A stretch of 20,222 nt of DNA from assembly GCA_021793595.1 (NCBI GenBank), contig JAJYSL010000064.1:1-20222 (forward strand), read 5' to 3'. Source of the DNA: Acidobacteriota bacterium (GTDB taxonomy: Bacteria; Acidobacteriota; Terriglobia; Terriglobales; Acidobacteriaceae). Positions 1 to 8,138 of this stretch are shown here, piece by piece. The stretch's first letter is position 1. The number at the start of each line of letters is the position of its first letter. Under the pieces are notes generated by a model. That model worked only from the letters and a program-made list of their open reading frames with translations, searched no databases and was not told where the DNA came from. A program made the translations under genes and the position numbers.

Positions 1-1
1 G

Positions 2-214
2 GAGGTGAAGGCGGATTATGCGCCGGGCCAGCGTGTCGGTATCGAGCACACGCCGACCATCTGGGTGGTGACGAATCAGACCTCCGGAGTGCCGTATGTT
101 GAGGTGGTCGATCCCAACCAGTTGTATGCCATTATCGACCAGGCCATGGCGGAGACGGCGAATGAAGCTCCGGCCCACACATCACACGCGCATCACCACC
201 GAGCCAGTCGATAG
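2..214 (+). CDS. Thioredoxin-fold (DsbA-like) protein, C-terminal fragment
   Basis: Only the last 70 or so residues are present; the reading frame is open to the left edge, so the GTG at position 5 is probably internal and the true start lies outside the window. The fragment carries HTPTIWVV, which resembles the cis-proline loop (TPT) followed by the beta strand that faces the active site in thioredoxin-fold proteins such as DsbA-like thiol oxidoreductases. An alpha helix (LYAIIDQAMAE) ends the fold, as expected. The protein then finishes with a histidine-rich tail (HTSHAHHHRASR). The CxxC active site would be upstream and cannot be seen, so a redox role is an inference from the fold. The gene converges on the aldo/keto reductase, with 47 bp between the stop codons. 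Confidence 0.6.
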   Translation, partial: EVKADYAPGQRVGIEHTPTIWVVTNQTSGVPYVEVVDPNQLYAIIDQAMAETANEAPAHTSHAHHHRASR

Positions 215-241
215 CGGGGTGGTGTTTCACATGGCGTTCGG

Positions 242-268
242 CCGCTGATCGCCGAAGACAATCAGCGG
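242..268. repeat. 8-bp inverted repeat between convergent genes
   Basis: CCGCTGAT at 242-249 is the exact reverse complement of ATCAGCGG at 261-268, with an 11-base loop. It lies at the meeting point of the thioredoxin-like gene and the aldo/keto reductase and overlaps the reductase stop codon. It could act as a shared transcription stop, but neither strand has a T-run after the stem, so it is not a classical intrinsic terminator. Confidence 0.35.
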
Positions 269-1251
269 TTGACGTGTTGCATGGCGGACTCGGGATAGCG
301 CGGTCCAGCTGCGACTCCCTGTGGAGCCGCTTCCGCAATGTGTTTCAAGTCGGCAGCTGTCAGATGAATCGAGGCTGCGCCGACATTTTCTTCCAGGTAG
401 CGCATTTTTTTCGTGCCCGGAATCGGGACGATATCTTCTCCCTGGGCCAACACCCAAGCCAACGCCAACTGCGATGCAGTACAACCCTTTTCGCGCGCAA
501 GCTCCTCCACCCTCTTTACCAGGTCGAGATTGAGCGCGAAATTCTCGCCCTGGAAGCGCGGAGAATTGCGACGATAGTCGTCGGCCGGCAAGTCTTCCAA
601 CTTGCGGAAACGCCCGGTAAGGAATCCGCGTCCCAGCGGACTGTAGGCGACAAAGCCGACCCCCAGCTCGCGGCAGGTGGCGAGCACCTCGTCTTCCGGA
701 TCGCGCGTCCATAGGGAGTATTCCGTTTGCAGCGCCGCGATCGGGTGCACCGCAACCGCTCTCCGCAATGTCGACGGAGCGGCCTCCGACAGCCCAAGAT
801 GCCGGACCTTCCCCTGACGCACCAAGTCCGCCATCGCTCCCACGGTATCTTCGATGGGCACTTTGGGATCGACACGATGTTGGTAATAGAGGTCGATGGT
901 GTCGATGTCGAGCCGCTGCAGGCTGGCCTCGCAGGCGCTCTTTACATAATCGGGATGTCCGTTGACGCCCGCTGGCGCGCCCGTGTTGGCATCGCGGAGG
1001 ATACCGAATTTTGTGGCCAGCACCACTTTGTCTCGCCGGTCGCGAATTGCTTTGCCCACCAGTACTTCATTCTTGTGCGGGCCGTACATATCCGCCGTGT
1101 CAAGGAAGTTGACTCCCAACTCCAAGGCCCGATGTATTACGGCAATCGAGTCCTCGTCGCTCTCTCGACCGCTGTAGAAATCAGACATCCCCATGCAGCC
1201 CAGGCCCAGTTCAGAAACCTTCAGGTTATTTCCCAGTGTTCGTTGCTTCAT
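262..1251 (-). CDS. Aldo/keto reductase, NADPH-dependent type
   Basis: A complete 329-residue protein of the aldo/keto reductase superfamily, a cytosolic (beta/alpha)8 barrel that reduces aldehydes and ketones with NAD(P)H. All four members of the catalytic tetrad can be placed: Asp51 and Tyr56 in FLDTADMYG, Lys81 in VVLATKFG and His125 in LYYQHRVD. The C-terminal [15 protein letters not shown] is the usual cofactor-phosphate binding stretch (IPG-(T/S)-(K/R) and the following E-N). The overall sequence resembles the YakC/AKR13-like group rather than the steroid dehydrogenases. The substrate cannot be told from sequence. The start is ATG, with GGAGGA at 1260-1265 eight bases upstream. The gene is divergent from ddl across 193 bp. 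Confidence 0.93.
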   Translation of the reverse strand: MKQRTLGNNLKVSELGLGCMGMSDFYSGRESDEDSIAVIHRALELGVNFLDTADMYGPHKNEVLVGKAIRDRRDKVVLATKFGILRDANTGAPAGVNGHPDYVKSACEASLQRLDIDTIDLYYQHRVDPKVPIEDTVGAMADLVRQGKVRHLGLSEAAPSTLRRAVAVHPIAALQTEYSLWTRDPEDEVLATCRELGVGFVAYSPLGRGFLTGRFRKLEDLPADDYRRNSPRFQGENFALNLDLVKRVEELAREKGCTASQLALAWVLAQGEDIVPIPGTKKMRYLEENVGAASIHLTAADLKHIAEAAPQGVAAGPRYPESAMQHVNR

Positions 1252-1259
1252 TGACCGCT

Positions 1260-1265
1260 TCCTCC
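1260..1265 (-). promoter_or_regulatory. Ribosome binding site of the aldo/keto reductase
   Basis: GGAGGA on the minus strand, eight bases before the ATG at 1251. It is one of only a few clear Shine-Dalgarno sequences in the window and fixes the start. Confidence 0.7.
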
Positions 1266-1377
1266 GTCGACTTCACCTGCCTATCTTATATGGATGCTGG
1301 TTATTCGCCTGAGAGTTCAGAATTCAATCTGCGGCACTCGGTCATGACGAATGCTATACCTGCGCCCTCACAATGTG

Positions 1378-1390
1378 AATTGAATCAATT
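1378..1390. repeat. 13-bp near-palindrome in a divergent promoter region
   Basis: AATTGA-A-TCAATT, a perfect 6-bp inverted repeat around one central base, lies between the divergent aldo/keto reductase and ddl genes, about 55 bp upstream of ddl. The position suits a dimeric regulator's operator, but there is no other evidence. It is AT-rich, so chance is quite possible. Confidence 0.25.
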
Positions 1391-1444
1391 TGGCGTACAG
1401 GAAGTCTTTCTCTTCGCAGTACACTGAACTTTCATTCCGCTCTC

Positions 1445-2638
1445 ATGAAAAAACTGCGCGTGGGCATTCTCTTTGGCGGTCGCAGCGGCGAACATGAAGT
1501 TTCGCTGCTGTCTGCGGCGTCTGTTCTTCAGGCCATGGACCAAAGCAAGTACGACGTCCATCTCATTGGTATTACCAAGGATGGTCGTTGGCTGACTGCA
1601 GGCGACGCGGCGCATCTTCTGCCATCTTCGACTGGAGAAGTACATCATTTGCGTGCTGGCGATCCAGAGGCGACTCCAGGCGCTGCGCTGTTGGAACATG
1701 GCAAAGAAGTTTTGGTGCAGCCTGTTCCCTCATCCGCCGAACATGCCGGCAGCACCCTTGCCACGCTGCGCATTAGCGCGGAAAAATCCCTCAACGTGGA
1801 TGTGATTTTCCCTGTGCTGCACGGGACGTTTGGTGAAGATGGCACGGTGCAGGGCCTGCTGGAGCTTGCGGACATCGCGTACGTCGGCTCCGGCGTTCTC
1901 GGTTCTTCGGCGGGTATGGATAAGGACGTGATGAAGCGTCTATTCGCTGCCGCGAAGCTGCCCATTCCGAAGCATGTAACGTTGCTGCGCGGTGACTGGC
2001 AGCAGAATTCCCGCCAGGCCATCCGGCGCGTCGAGGCTGCGCTTCGCTATCCGATGTTTGTCAAGCCGGCGAATCTTGGCTCGTCTGTGGGCATCAGCAA
2101 GGCGCATGATCGCAAGGAGCTGGCTGTCGCTATCGAACTGGCCGCCAGCTACGATCGCAAAGTCGTGGTTGAGGTGAGCATCGGTGGCAAGCGAGGCAAG
2201 GCACGCGAACTGGAAGTGGCCGTGCTGGGCAATGATTCGCCAGAAGCATCGGTGGTGGGCGAAGTGATCCCATGCAAGGAGTTTTACGATTACGAGGCAA
2301 AGTATCTGAGCGAAGGCTCGCAGCTGATCATTCCGGCAAAACTGACCAAGGCGGAGACAAAGCGGGTGCAACAGATGGCGATCGATGCCTTTCGCGCCTG
2401 CGACCTGGCAGGCATGGCGCGGGTGGATTTCCTGATGGAACCGGGCATCTCTACCGGGACTCGTCCGCGGAGAATCTATCTGAACGAGGTCAACACGCTG
2501 CCCGGATTTACTGCCATCAGCATGTACCCCAAGCTGTGGCAGGCAAGCGGACTCCCGTACAACCAGCTGATCGACCGACTAATTCAACTCGCGCTGGAGC
2601 GGCATGAAGAAAAAAAGAGCAACCGGTATGACCTGTAA
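1445..2638 (+). CDS. ddl: D-alanine--D-alanine ligase (DdlA type)
   Basis: An ATP-grasp ligase that joins two D-alanines into the dipeptide used for the peptidoglycan pentapeptide, in the cytosol. The N-terminus KLRVGILFGGRSGEHEVS contains the conserved Glu16 that binds the first D-alanine; VIFPVLHGTFGEDG, GMDKDVMKR, MFVKPANLGSSVG (ATP lysine and loop) and NEVNTLPGFT (Mg and second substrate) follow in order. The omega loop reads FYDYEAKYL, with the tyrosine typical of D-Ala-D-Ala specificity rather than the VanA/D-lactate type. At 397 residues it is longer than the usual 310-370; extra residues are seen near KRGKAREL and near EPGISTGTRPRR, both likely surface loops. It stands apart from any mur/fts cluster. 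No clear Shine-Dalgarno precedes the ATG, but homology to the N-terminus supports this start. Confidence 0.96.
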   Translation: MKKLRVGILFGGRSGEHEVSLLSAASVLQAMDQSKYDVHLIGITKDGRWLTAGDAAHLLPSSTGEVHHLRAGDPEATPGAALLEHGKEVLVQPVPSSAEHAGSTLATLRISAEKSLNVDVIFPVLHGTFGEDGTVQGLLELADIAYVGSGVLGSSAGMDKDVMKRLFAAAKLPIPKHVTLLRGDWQQNSRQAIRRVEAALRYPMFVKPANLGSSVGISKAHDRKELAVAIELAASYDRKVVVEVSIGGKRGKARELEVAVLGNDSPEASVVGEVIPCKEFYDYEAKYLSEGSQLIIPAKLTKAETKRVQQMAIDAFRACDLAGMARVDFLMEPGISTGTRPRRIYLNEVNTLPGFTAISMYPKLWQASGLPYNQLIDRLIQLALERHEEKKSNRYDL

Positions 2639-2953
2639 GCGCCTTCGTCATCCACCTGTAACGTAAAGCGTAAAGCGCGCTTGAATTTCCCGCTCTCTTA
2701 AAGGGTCTCCCCATCCGGTTAGCGTTCACTCCGTGGACATTTCCGATCTTGCAAATATACTTCGGCGGTTGGGTGTTGTTTCTTTGTACACTGTTCGCAG
2801 AACATTCAGAATGTCATCCTTGCTTGCGGCATTGTCACGGCCCATGGGTGCGAGTGAGCGTGTGCCGGAAAACATGAGACGAAACATTCCCTCTTCCAAT
2901 TTCCTGGACTCTACCGGGTTGCGCCCCAGTGTTTGCAGATTTTCGAGCGGCTG
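2639..2953. other. Intergenic region without a convincing gene
   Basis: About 315 bp between ddl and the membrane protein gene. It holds a tandem pair of the 7-mer CGTAAAG (2662-2675) running into the palindrome AAGCGCGCTT, but no stem followed by a T-run, so I see no clear terminator for ddl. A 73-codon GTG-start frame across 2733-2954 has no recognisable product. TACACT near 2790 could be a -10 box, but no matching -35 is seen at the right distance. Confidence 0.4.
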
Positions 2954-4696
2954 ATGAGCATCCAGTTGCAGAACAGGTATTTCCCGCGCTGCGAGATCCT
3001 TCCTGCATACGCGGCTCGAATCGGCTGTGCTGTTTTTACTGCCGATTTTCTTACCATGCTTCTGATGAACGTTGCGCGCCTGGATACCGTCTGGTTACCC
3101 TACTTATTTTTTGGACTTTTCGGAGCCGCTGGATCTGCGATATTTCGTGTGCGGTGGATCCCCTCCATTCACCCGGCATATTTGTCCGTCTGCCAGCAGC
3201 GCCGCCTGACGTTGCTGGTTCTATTCGTCACATTTCTATTGGCTACCGCGCGACTGCCGTATTTGCTGGAAGGTCGCCTGCATCACCTGGTGGGTGCGGT
3301 TGTTTACGACGATACCTGGCATTTCCAGGAGATCAACTCACTCGTACATTCCGTTCGGTATCCTGCTCAGTGCAGCCTGGTCCCCAATCGATATTTTTCG
3401 TTGTACTATGCCCCTTGGATGATGATCGCTGCCATATATCTGGCGGTTCCTCTTCACGGATTCACCATCAAGGCGGCATTCGCGATTGGATGCGCCATCT
3501 ATCAGTTTCTTCTATGTATGACTCTTTTGTACGTCGGGATTTCGCGCGGCCGAAGCCGGAAACAGCTCTATTGGGCAATCTACTTGATCGCAGCTTGGGC
3601 CGGAACGGAATCTTTTTTTTCCGCTTTGTACTATATCCGACGCGATCTCGTGTGGCTGCGTGCTTCGACGTCCCCCATTCACTTTCCTCCGCTGCTCACA
3701 GGCATTCTGTGGGCTCCCCACCATGCGGCGGCCGCAGTTGCGTTAATCCTCTGCTGGCACATTTGGGATGAGTCGCAAGATAGAGATTGGCGCTTGGCTC
3801 TCCAATGCGGCCTGCTGCTGGCGTTCGCATTCTATAGCAGCGTGTTTGTCTTTCTCGGCGCGCTGCCTTTCGGCGCGTATTATGTTCTGCGTACGTTCCG
3901 CCCAAACTACAAAGCACTTTTGGGAATAACTTGCCTGACAGCGGCTCTTGTCTGGCCGCTCCTATGGATTTATCTAGGGAAGACTAACGATGTTCGATTC
4001 GTCTTCCTGTTTATAAAGGGAATTGACGACTTATTCCCGTATCTGACCAGTCCGGAATTTACCTCGCTGCATCCGGGACTCGCTTCTGTATCTGGAATGT
4101 TCCACGGGATCGTTGCTGCCTTTGTAGTCTTTCTTGTGTATATCTTCTTCAATTTCCTGCTGCACGCGGTCGCTCTCCTTTGGCGCGGGAAGCACCTCAG
4201 CCTGGATAACATCGCATTCGCGTCCATTGCGATTGTATTCATCGTTTCCACTTATTTCATCGGATTCCCGGAAGGCGACAACTACGCGAGCCGCGGCTAC
4301 CTCATCCCAATCCTCGTGCTTGGCTGGATTTGCGCACCGCTATTGCCAGAAATCCGACCCCGGTCCTGGATCGTATTGGGGCTAGTTCTGGGCTCATTTG
4401 GCCTGATTCATGAAGAATTTTCCATCTTCAGGAACGCAATCTCCACTGCACGCGCGCCAGTCAATGCAAAATACGGGGCGTCGATTCTGGCCATGAACCA
4501 GGATCGTCACACCAGCACCGTCTCCCCGGCTGTTTTTTCCCAAGCCTTCAAGGATGATCCGAATTTGATCTATTCCGTGGAGAAGTTCGTCCCCGGCGGA
4601 AAGAGTCACCTGGTCGTCGCGGATCGTCAGTTGGAATGCCTGGGGCCACGCGGGCCGTGGCGATGGCAGCAGCGGCCGATGCCGCCAGACAAATGA
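2954..4696 (+). CDS. Polytopic membrane protein, possible GT-C-type glycosyltransferase
   Basis: A 580-residue integral membrane protein with roughly a dozen hydrophobic segments spread over the whole length and a short soluble C-terminal tail (about residues 500-580). I do not recognise a named family. An acidic pair, Asp119-Asp120 in VVYDDTWHF, lies in the loop after the second or third hydrophobic segment. GT-C glycosyltransferases, which use lipid-linked sugars at the outer face of the membrane, carry a DD or DE/ED pair in their first large extracytoplasmic loop, so this is a reasonable but unproven match. Later landmarks are APHHAAAA and FPEGDNYASRGYL. The ATG at 2954 is preferred; an in-frame TTG at 2933 would add seven residues, and the frame is closed upstream by TGA at 2855. 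Its neighbours give no clear pathway. By eye parts of the gene are more AT-rich than its surroundings. Confidence 0.75.
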   Translation: MSIQLQNRYFPRCEILPAYAARIGCAVFTADFLTMLLMNVARLDTVWLPYLFFGLFGAAGSAIFRVRWIPSIHPAYLSVCQQRRLTLLVLFVTFLLATARLPYLLEGRLHHLVGAVVYDDTWHFQEINSLVHSVRYPAQCSLVPNRYFSLYYAPWMMIAAIYLAVPLHGFTIKAAFAIGCAIYQFLLCMTLLYVGISRGRSRKQLYWAIYLIAAWAGTESFFSALYYIRRDLVWLRASTSPIHFPPLLTGILWAPHHAAAAVALILCWHIWDESQDRDWRLALQCGLLLAFAFYSSVFVFLGALPFGAYYVLRTFRPNYKALLGITCLTAALVWPLLWIYLGKTNDVRFVFLFIKGIDDLFPYLTSPEFTSLHPGLASVSGMFHGIVAAFVVFLVYIFFNFLLHAVALLWRGKHLSLDNIAFASIAIVFIVSTYFIGFPEGDNYASRGYLIPILVLGWICAPLLPEIRPRSWIVLGLVLGSFGLIHEEFSIFRNAISTARAPVNAKYGASILAMNQDRHTSTVSPAVFSQAFKDDPNLIYSVEKFVPGGKSHLVVADRQLECLGPRGPWRWQQRPMPPDK

Positions 4697-4847
4697 TGAT
4701 GGCGACTGGCCGGACAATCCGTGTTCGGCGCGGATGCGTTGACCGCTGCCGACAGTACTAGGCTGCGGTATGTAGAGTTTTGACTCTTGACAGGGACCGC
4801 CCCAAGTTTCCGCATCTCTGTGGTTTCCTTCCCGTGGCGTCGCGTCT

Positions 4848-4853
4848 TACAAT
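4848..4853 (+). promoter_or_regulatory. Possible -10 box giving a leaderless mRNA
   Basis: TACAAT ends six bases before the ATG at 4860, so a transcript started from it would begin at or next to the start codon. No Shine-Dalgarno is seen in front of the ATG, which agrees with leaderless translation. No good -35 box is present 16-18 bases upstream, and TTGACA at 4787-4792 is too far away to pair with it. Confidence 0.35.
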
Positions 4854-4859
4854 GTTTTC

Positions 4860-5306
4860 ATGACGTTGCTCGACGCACCAAGGTACGACGCGCGCAAGGC
4901 ACGGATTCGACGCAACATTATTATTGGCGTTCTCATCGCTATTCCATTTGTTGCCTTCTTCACCTGGTATTGGTGGAACTGGCCGGAGGAGCACCGCGTC
5001 AATCAGTTCTTTCACTCGATTGAAGCCAAGGATTATTCGCAAGCCTATGCACTCTGGAACAGCGACCCCGATTGGCAGCAGCACCTCGATCGCTACAAGT
5101 TATATACATTTGACCAGTTCAAACAAGACTGGGGTCCCTCCGGGGATTACGGTGTCATCACCAAGGCCAAAATCGTGGTGACCAAGGAATATGGCAGCGG
5201 AGTGGTGATCGGCGTTCGTGTCAACGACAATCCCAAGACGTTGTTCCTATGGGTCGAGCGAAAGGCCAGGACCATCGGCTTTTCCCCGGTCGAACTGCGC
5301 TTCTGA
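4860..5306 (+). CDS. Small single-span membrane protein of unknown function
   Basis: A 148-residue protein with a basic N-terminus (about residues 8-18, rich in Arg and Lys), one hydrophobic segment at about residues 19-41 (IIIGVLIAIPFVAFFTWYWW), and a soluble C-terminal domain of about 105 residues. The positive-inside rule predicts a cytoplasmic N-terminus and an external domain. The domain begins with a helix reading VNQFFHSIEAKDYSQAYALW, followed by a mixed alpha/beta stretch. That pattern of 'repeated fold, length near 100, AY.LW helix' recalls NTF2/DUF4878-like lipid-anchored or membrane-anchored domains, but I cannot assign a function. It follows the large membrane protein by 163 bp and precedes the photolyase by 126 bp on the same strand. 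Confidence 0.75.
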   Translation: MTLLDAPRYDARKARIRRNIIIGVLIAIPFVAFFTWYWWNWPEEHRVNQFFHSIEAKDYSQAYALWNSDPDWQQHLDRYKLYTFDQFKQDWGPSGDYGVITKAKIVVTKEYGSGVVIGVRVNDNPKTLFLWVERKARTIGFSPVELRF

Positions 5307-5370
5307 ATTTCGTTCACTCGATGGCGGACGTGTTTTTATTGCACGCGCTCGAAACGCGTTTCCCCTGTTC

Positions 5371-5395
5371 GCTGAAGAGAACTCATCGCTTCAGC
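5371..5395 (+). terminator. Hairpin upstream of the photolyase, possible weak terminator
   Basis: GCTGAAG at 5371-5377 pairs perfectly with CTTCAGC at 5389-5395 across an 11-base loop, and is followed by a pyrimidine run (CCCTCTCTCT). It lies 65 bp after the small membrane protein gene, so it could end that transcript. The tract is not T-rich enough for a strong intrinsic terminator, and the same repeat could be an operator just upstream of the photolyase promoter candidate. Confidence 0.4.
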
Positions 5396-5402
5396 CCCTC
5401 TC

Positions 5403-5410
5403 TCTACAAT
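5403..5410 (+). promoter_or_regulatory. Candidate -10 element TCTACAAT before the photolyase gene
   Basis: TCTACAAT ends 22 bases before the photolyase ATG. The same octamer occurs at 9054-9061 (plus) and, on the minus strand, at 13444-13451. TACAAT is one mismatch from the sigma-70 consensus TATAAT, but no TTGACA-like -35 is seen 17 bases upstream. Confidence 0.3.
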
Positions 5411-5432
5411 CGGATGGGGGAAGTGCGGTCAG

Positions 5433-6878
5433 ATGACTGAAGAGCAATCCGGTGGCATCGCGTCATTGCCTAAAGCATTACAGGGATTGGCTTCCGATCC
5501 TCGCGTGACGATTCGGCGAAACGGCGCTCCGAAGGCCGACGGCGGCTGCGTCGTGTACTGGATGCAGCGCGCCCAGCGGGGCCTCAATAATGCCGCGGTC
5601 GACTGTGCCGTCAACATCGCCAATGAACTCGAGCTGCCGCTCCTTGTTTACTTTTCTGCCATCTCCAACTTTCCCAACGCGAATCTGCGGCATTACGTTT
5701 TTCTGAATCAAGGTTTGCCGGACATCGAAGCCGATCTGGCTGAGCGCAACATTGCCTTTATCGTACGGCGACCGCCGGAGAACTCGCTGGACAAATTTCT
5801 GGAAGAAGTGAATGCCGCCATTCTAATTGGCGACGAAAATCCCTGTCGCGAGCCGGAGCGATGGAGGCGCGTGATTGCGAGACGTATTCGCATCCCTTTC
5901 TGGACAGTCGACGCCGACGTGGTTGTTCCGAGCAAATTGTTCCCCAAGGCGCAGTATGGCGCATATGTGCTGCGGCCCAAACTGTATCGTGAGTTGCCAA
6001 ACTATCTCCATCCATTGAAAAATCCAAATGGCCAACACGCGTGGGCGCGCCCAAAGAATTTCAATCGTTTTCCGGTGGGTGACGACATTACCGCAGGTTG
6101 GAAGAAGTTCGACCGTACGGTGGGTCCGGTTGCAGGGTTTACTGGCGGCTCGCACGCAGCGCGCAAGCGCCTGACGCATTTCGTCCAGCACTTGCTTGCC
6201 GATTACGATAAGCAGCGCAATCAGCCTACCGTCGACGGCTCAAGCCGTCTCTCGCCCTATCTCCACTTCGGTCATATTGGGCCGACAGAAATTGCACTGG
6301 CCGTGGACGCAGCGGCCAAAAAGCACGCTTCACTCAAGCAAGCCCGCGATTCCTTTTTCAACGAGCTGCTGGTCTGGCGCGAACTGGCTGTCAATTTCGT
6401 AAAGTACACGCCGAATTACGACTCCGCTGAATGCGCGGAGAATTGGGCACGCCAGTCTCTGGCCGAACATGCGCGCGATCCTCGCGAATGGACCTATACG
6501 TTAGAGCAACTAGAGCGCGGCGAAACCCACGATGAGCTATGGAACGCGTCACAATTGCAGATGGTTCATTTCGGGTGGATGCACAACTACATGCGCATGT
6601 ACTGGGGAAAGAAAATTCTGGAGTGGTCGCGCGATCCAGCAACGGCATTTGCCAATGCAGTCGCGCTGAACGACAAATATGAGCTGGATGGGCGCGATCC
6701 CAGCGGGTACGCTGGGATCGCCTGGGCTATTGTGGGGAAATTCGGTCGTCCGTGGTTCGATCGCCCCATCTTCGGAAAAATTCGCTACATGTCGGCAGCG
6801 TCCACCGGCAAAAAGTTTGACTCGCAAGGCTACATCGGCATGGTTCGCGCGCACGCCGCTTCCGGCACACTTTGGTGA
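5433..6878 (+). CDS. phr: Class II CPD DNA photolyase
   Basis: A complete 481-residue flavoprotein that uses near-UV/blue light energy absorbed by FAD to split cyclobutane pyrimidine dimers in DNA. Class II features are clear: an N-terminal alpha/beta domain (VVYWMQRAQRGLNNAAVDCAV), the helical FAD domain with LLVWRELAVNFVKYTPNYDS, and the signature stretches WNASQLQMVHFGWMHNYMRMYWGKKILEW (written across about 371-399) and LDGRDPSGYAGIAWAIVGKFGRPW near the C-terminus. Class II enzymes lack close similarity to the microbial class I PhrB. Length agrees with the family (about 450-500). A G-rich stretch (GGGGGAAG) nine bases before the ATG is a weak ribosome site. The gene converges on the alpha-galactosidase with a 10-bp gap. 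It implies exposure to sunlight. Confidence 0.95.
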   Translation: MTEEQSGGIASLPKALQGLASDPRVTIRRNGAPKADGGCVVYWMQRAQRGLNNAAVDCAVNIANELELPLLVYFSAISNFPNANLRHYVFLNQGLPDIEADLAERNIAFIVRRPPENSLDKFLEEVNAAILIGDENPCREPERWRRVIARRIRIPFWTVDADVVVPSKLFPKAQYGAYVLRPKLYRELPNYLHPLKNPNGQHAWARPKNFNRFPVGDDITAGWKKFDRTVGPVAGFTGGSHAARKRLTHFVQHLLADYDKQRNQPTVDGSSRLSPYLHFGHIGPTEIALAVDAAAKKHASLKQARDSFFNELLVWRELAVNFVKYTPNYDSAECAENWARQSLAEHARDPREWTYTLEQLERGETHDELWNASQLQMVHFGWMHNYMRMYWGKKILEWSRDPATAFANAVALNDKYELDGRDPSGYAGIAWAIVGKFGRPWFDRPIFGKIRYMSAASTGKKFDSQGYIGMVRAHAASGTLW

Positions 6879-6888
6879 TCGCAGTAGC

Positions 6889-8088
6889 TTATTTCGAAAG
6901 TCGCAGCATCACCACGCCATACCTGGGCACCACAGTTGTATATGACCCATTCAGCGTTCCCAGGTCTTTGTGCGACCACAGATCGACCGCGTGAACAGGA
7001 CCATCGAAGCCCACGGATGGAAAGTCCACTGTGATTGGATATTCGGCTTCGCTGCGATTGAACAAGGCCACCGCCTTCGCACCGCCTTCGAGCGGCTTGC
7101 TCCACACTTCAAACGGTCCCACCGCGCTCACCCTGTCTCCCTGGATGCCCAGACGATCCTGATCGACGGCGATTACATCCTTGTTCATCAGGATGCTCTT
7201 GGTGGTGTCGTCCATTTTGCTCAAATCGTTTCCGGCCAGCAATGGCGCAGCCAGCATCGCCCACAGACTCATATGCGTGCGATATTCATCCGGCGTCATG
7301 TGGCCGTTGCCCACTTCCAGCATGTCGGGATCGTTCCAATGTCCGGGCGCTGCGTATTTTGAGAGCCCAGCCTGCGCAAATCCGATGACAGACATGCGGT
7401 CGTAGCTGTCGTTGATGTCACCCGTGGTCCGCCACAGATTGCCTCCGACTTTTGGTCCCCAGTTCCAAACCGCATCAAACCCGTACTGACACAGGCTGAA
7501 TACGATTGGGCGATGCGTGTTAAGCAATGCCTGGTGCATTTTCTCGTAGGCCGCCTGCATCATCTCCCATTGCTTTTGCTGGTCATTGGGAGCTTCCTTC
7601 TTCATAATGGCGCCATAGCTGCACAGGTCATACTTCAAATAATCGATGCCCCATTTCGCATACGTGTCCGCATCCTGCTGCTCGTGCCCATAGCTGCCCG
7701 GAAAGCCGGCGCAGGTTTTTGGCCCGGGCGAAGAATAAATCCCAAGCTTCAGCCCCTTCGAGTGGACATAATCCGACAGCGCTTTCATATCCGGAAATTT
7801 GCTGTTGGTTGTAATGTTTCCCTGCGCGTCGCGAGGGCCTTCCCACGTGTCATCAATGTTCACGTAGACATAGCCGGCATCGCGCATGCCGCTCGAAACC
7901 ATGGCATCCGCCGCGGCGCGGACATCAGCGTCCGTCACCTTGCCGGCGAAGTGATTCCAGCTATTCCATCCCATTGGAGGTGTGGCTGCCAGCGTGTCGG
8001 ATTGTGCGTGGGCTGAGCCAGCGGGCAAAAAACTTAGAGATCCCAAAAGCAGCAGGCCAGAAATAGCAAGACGAAGATGATGACGCAT
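6889..8088 (-). CDS. Secreted GH27 alpha-galactosidase
   Basis: A 399-residue glycoside hydrolase family 27 enzyme that releases terminal alpha-galactose (melibiose, raffinose, galactomannan side chains) with retention of configuration. Residues 1-28 form a Sec signal peptide ending AHA, so it is exported. The mature protein opens with TPPMGWNSWN, the family hallmark. The nucleophile is Asp154 in YLKYDLCSYG and the acid/base is Asp224 in WRTTGDINDS; GHWNDPDMLEVGNG follows. The last 90 or so residues are the beta-sandwich domain. The ATG at 8088 is chosen because GGAGGA stands four bases before it; an in-frame TTG at 8112 would put extra residues ahead of the signal peptide. It lies 50 bp downstream of the isomerase-like gene, probably in one operon. 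Confidence 0.95.
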   Translation of the reverse strand: MRHHLRLAISGLLLLGSLSFLPAGSAHAQSDTLAATPPMGWNSWNHFAGKVTDADVRAAADAMVSSGMRDAGYVYVNIDDTWEGPRDAQGNITTNSKFPDMKALSDYVHSKGLKLGIYSSPGPKTCAGFPGSYGHEQQDADTYAKWGIDYLKYDLCSYGAIMKKEAPNDQQKQWEMMQAAYEKMHQALLNTHRPIVFSLCQYGFDAVWNWGPKVGGNLWRTTGDINDSYDRMSVIGFAQAGLSKYAAPGHWNDPDMLEVGNGHMTPDEYRTHMSLWAMLAAPLLAGNDLSKMDDTTKSILMNKDVIAVDQDRLGIQGDRVSAVGPFEVWSKPLEGGAKAVALFNRSEAEYPITVDFPSVGFDGPVHAVDLWSHKDLGTLNGSYTTVVPRYGVVMLRLSK

Positions 8089-8092
8089 ACTG

Positions 8093-8098
8093 TCCTCC
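8093..8098 (-). promoter_or_regulatory. Ribosome binding site of the alpha-galactosidase
   Basis: GGAGGA on the minus strand, four bases before the ATG at 8088. It decides the start in favour of this ATG over the upstream TTG at 8112. Confidence 0.75.
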
Positions 8099-8138
8099 AA
8101 ACGTAGATTCAATGATCCGGCAACCGTCCACTATGGTA

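Noticed and set aside
2733..2954. A possible 73-codon small gene between ddl and the membrane protein
   Set aside because: GTG start, no ribosome site, no recognisable domain, and it overlaps the start of the next gene. Too little support.
2929..3771. A 280-codon alternative frame over the membrane protein gene
   Set aside because: The frame starting at 2933/2954 gives a consistent run of membrane segments to 4696; the other frame is Arg- and Ser-rich and stops early.
4787..4792. TTGACA as a -35 box of a promoter
   Set aside because: No -10-like hexamer lies 16-18 bases downstream (CCGCAT there), and TACAAT at 4848 is too far away.
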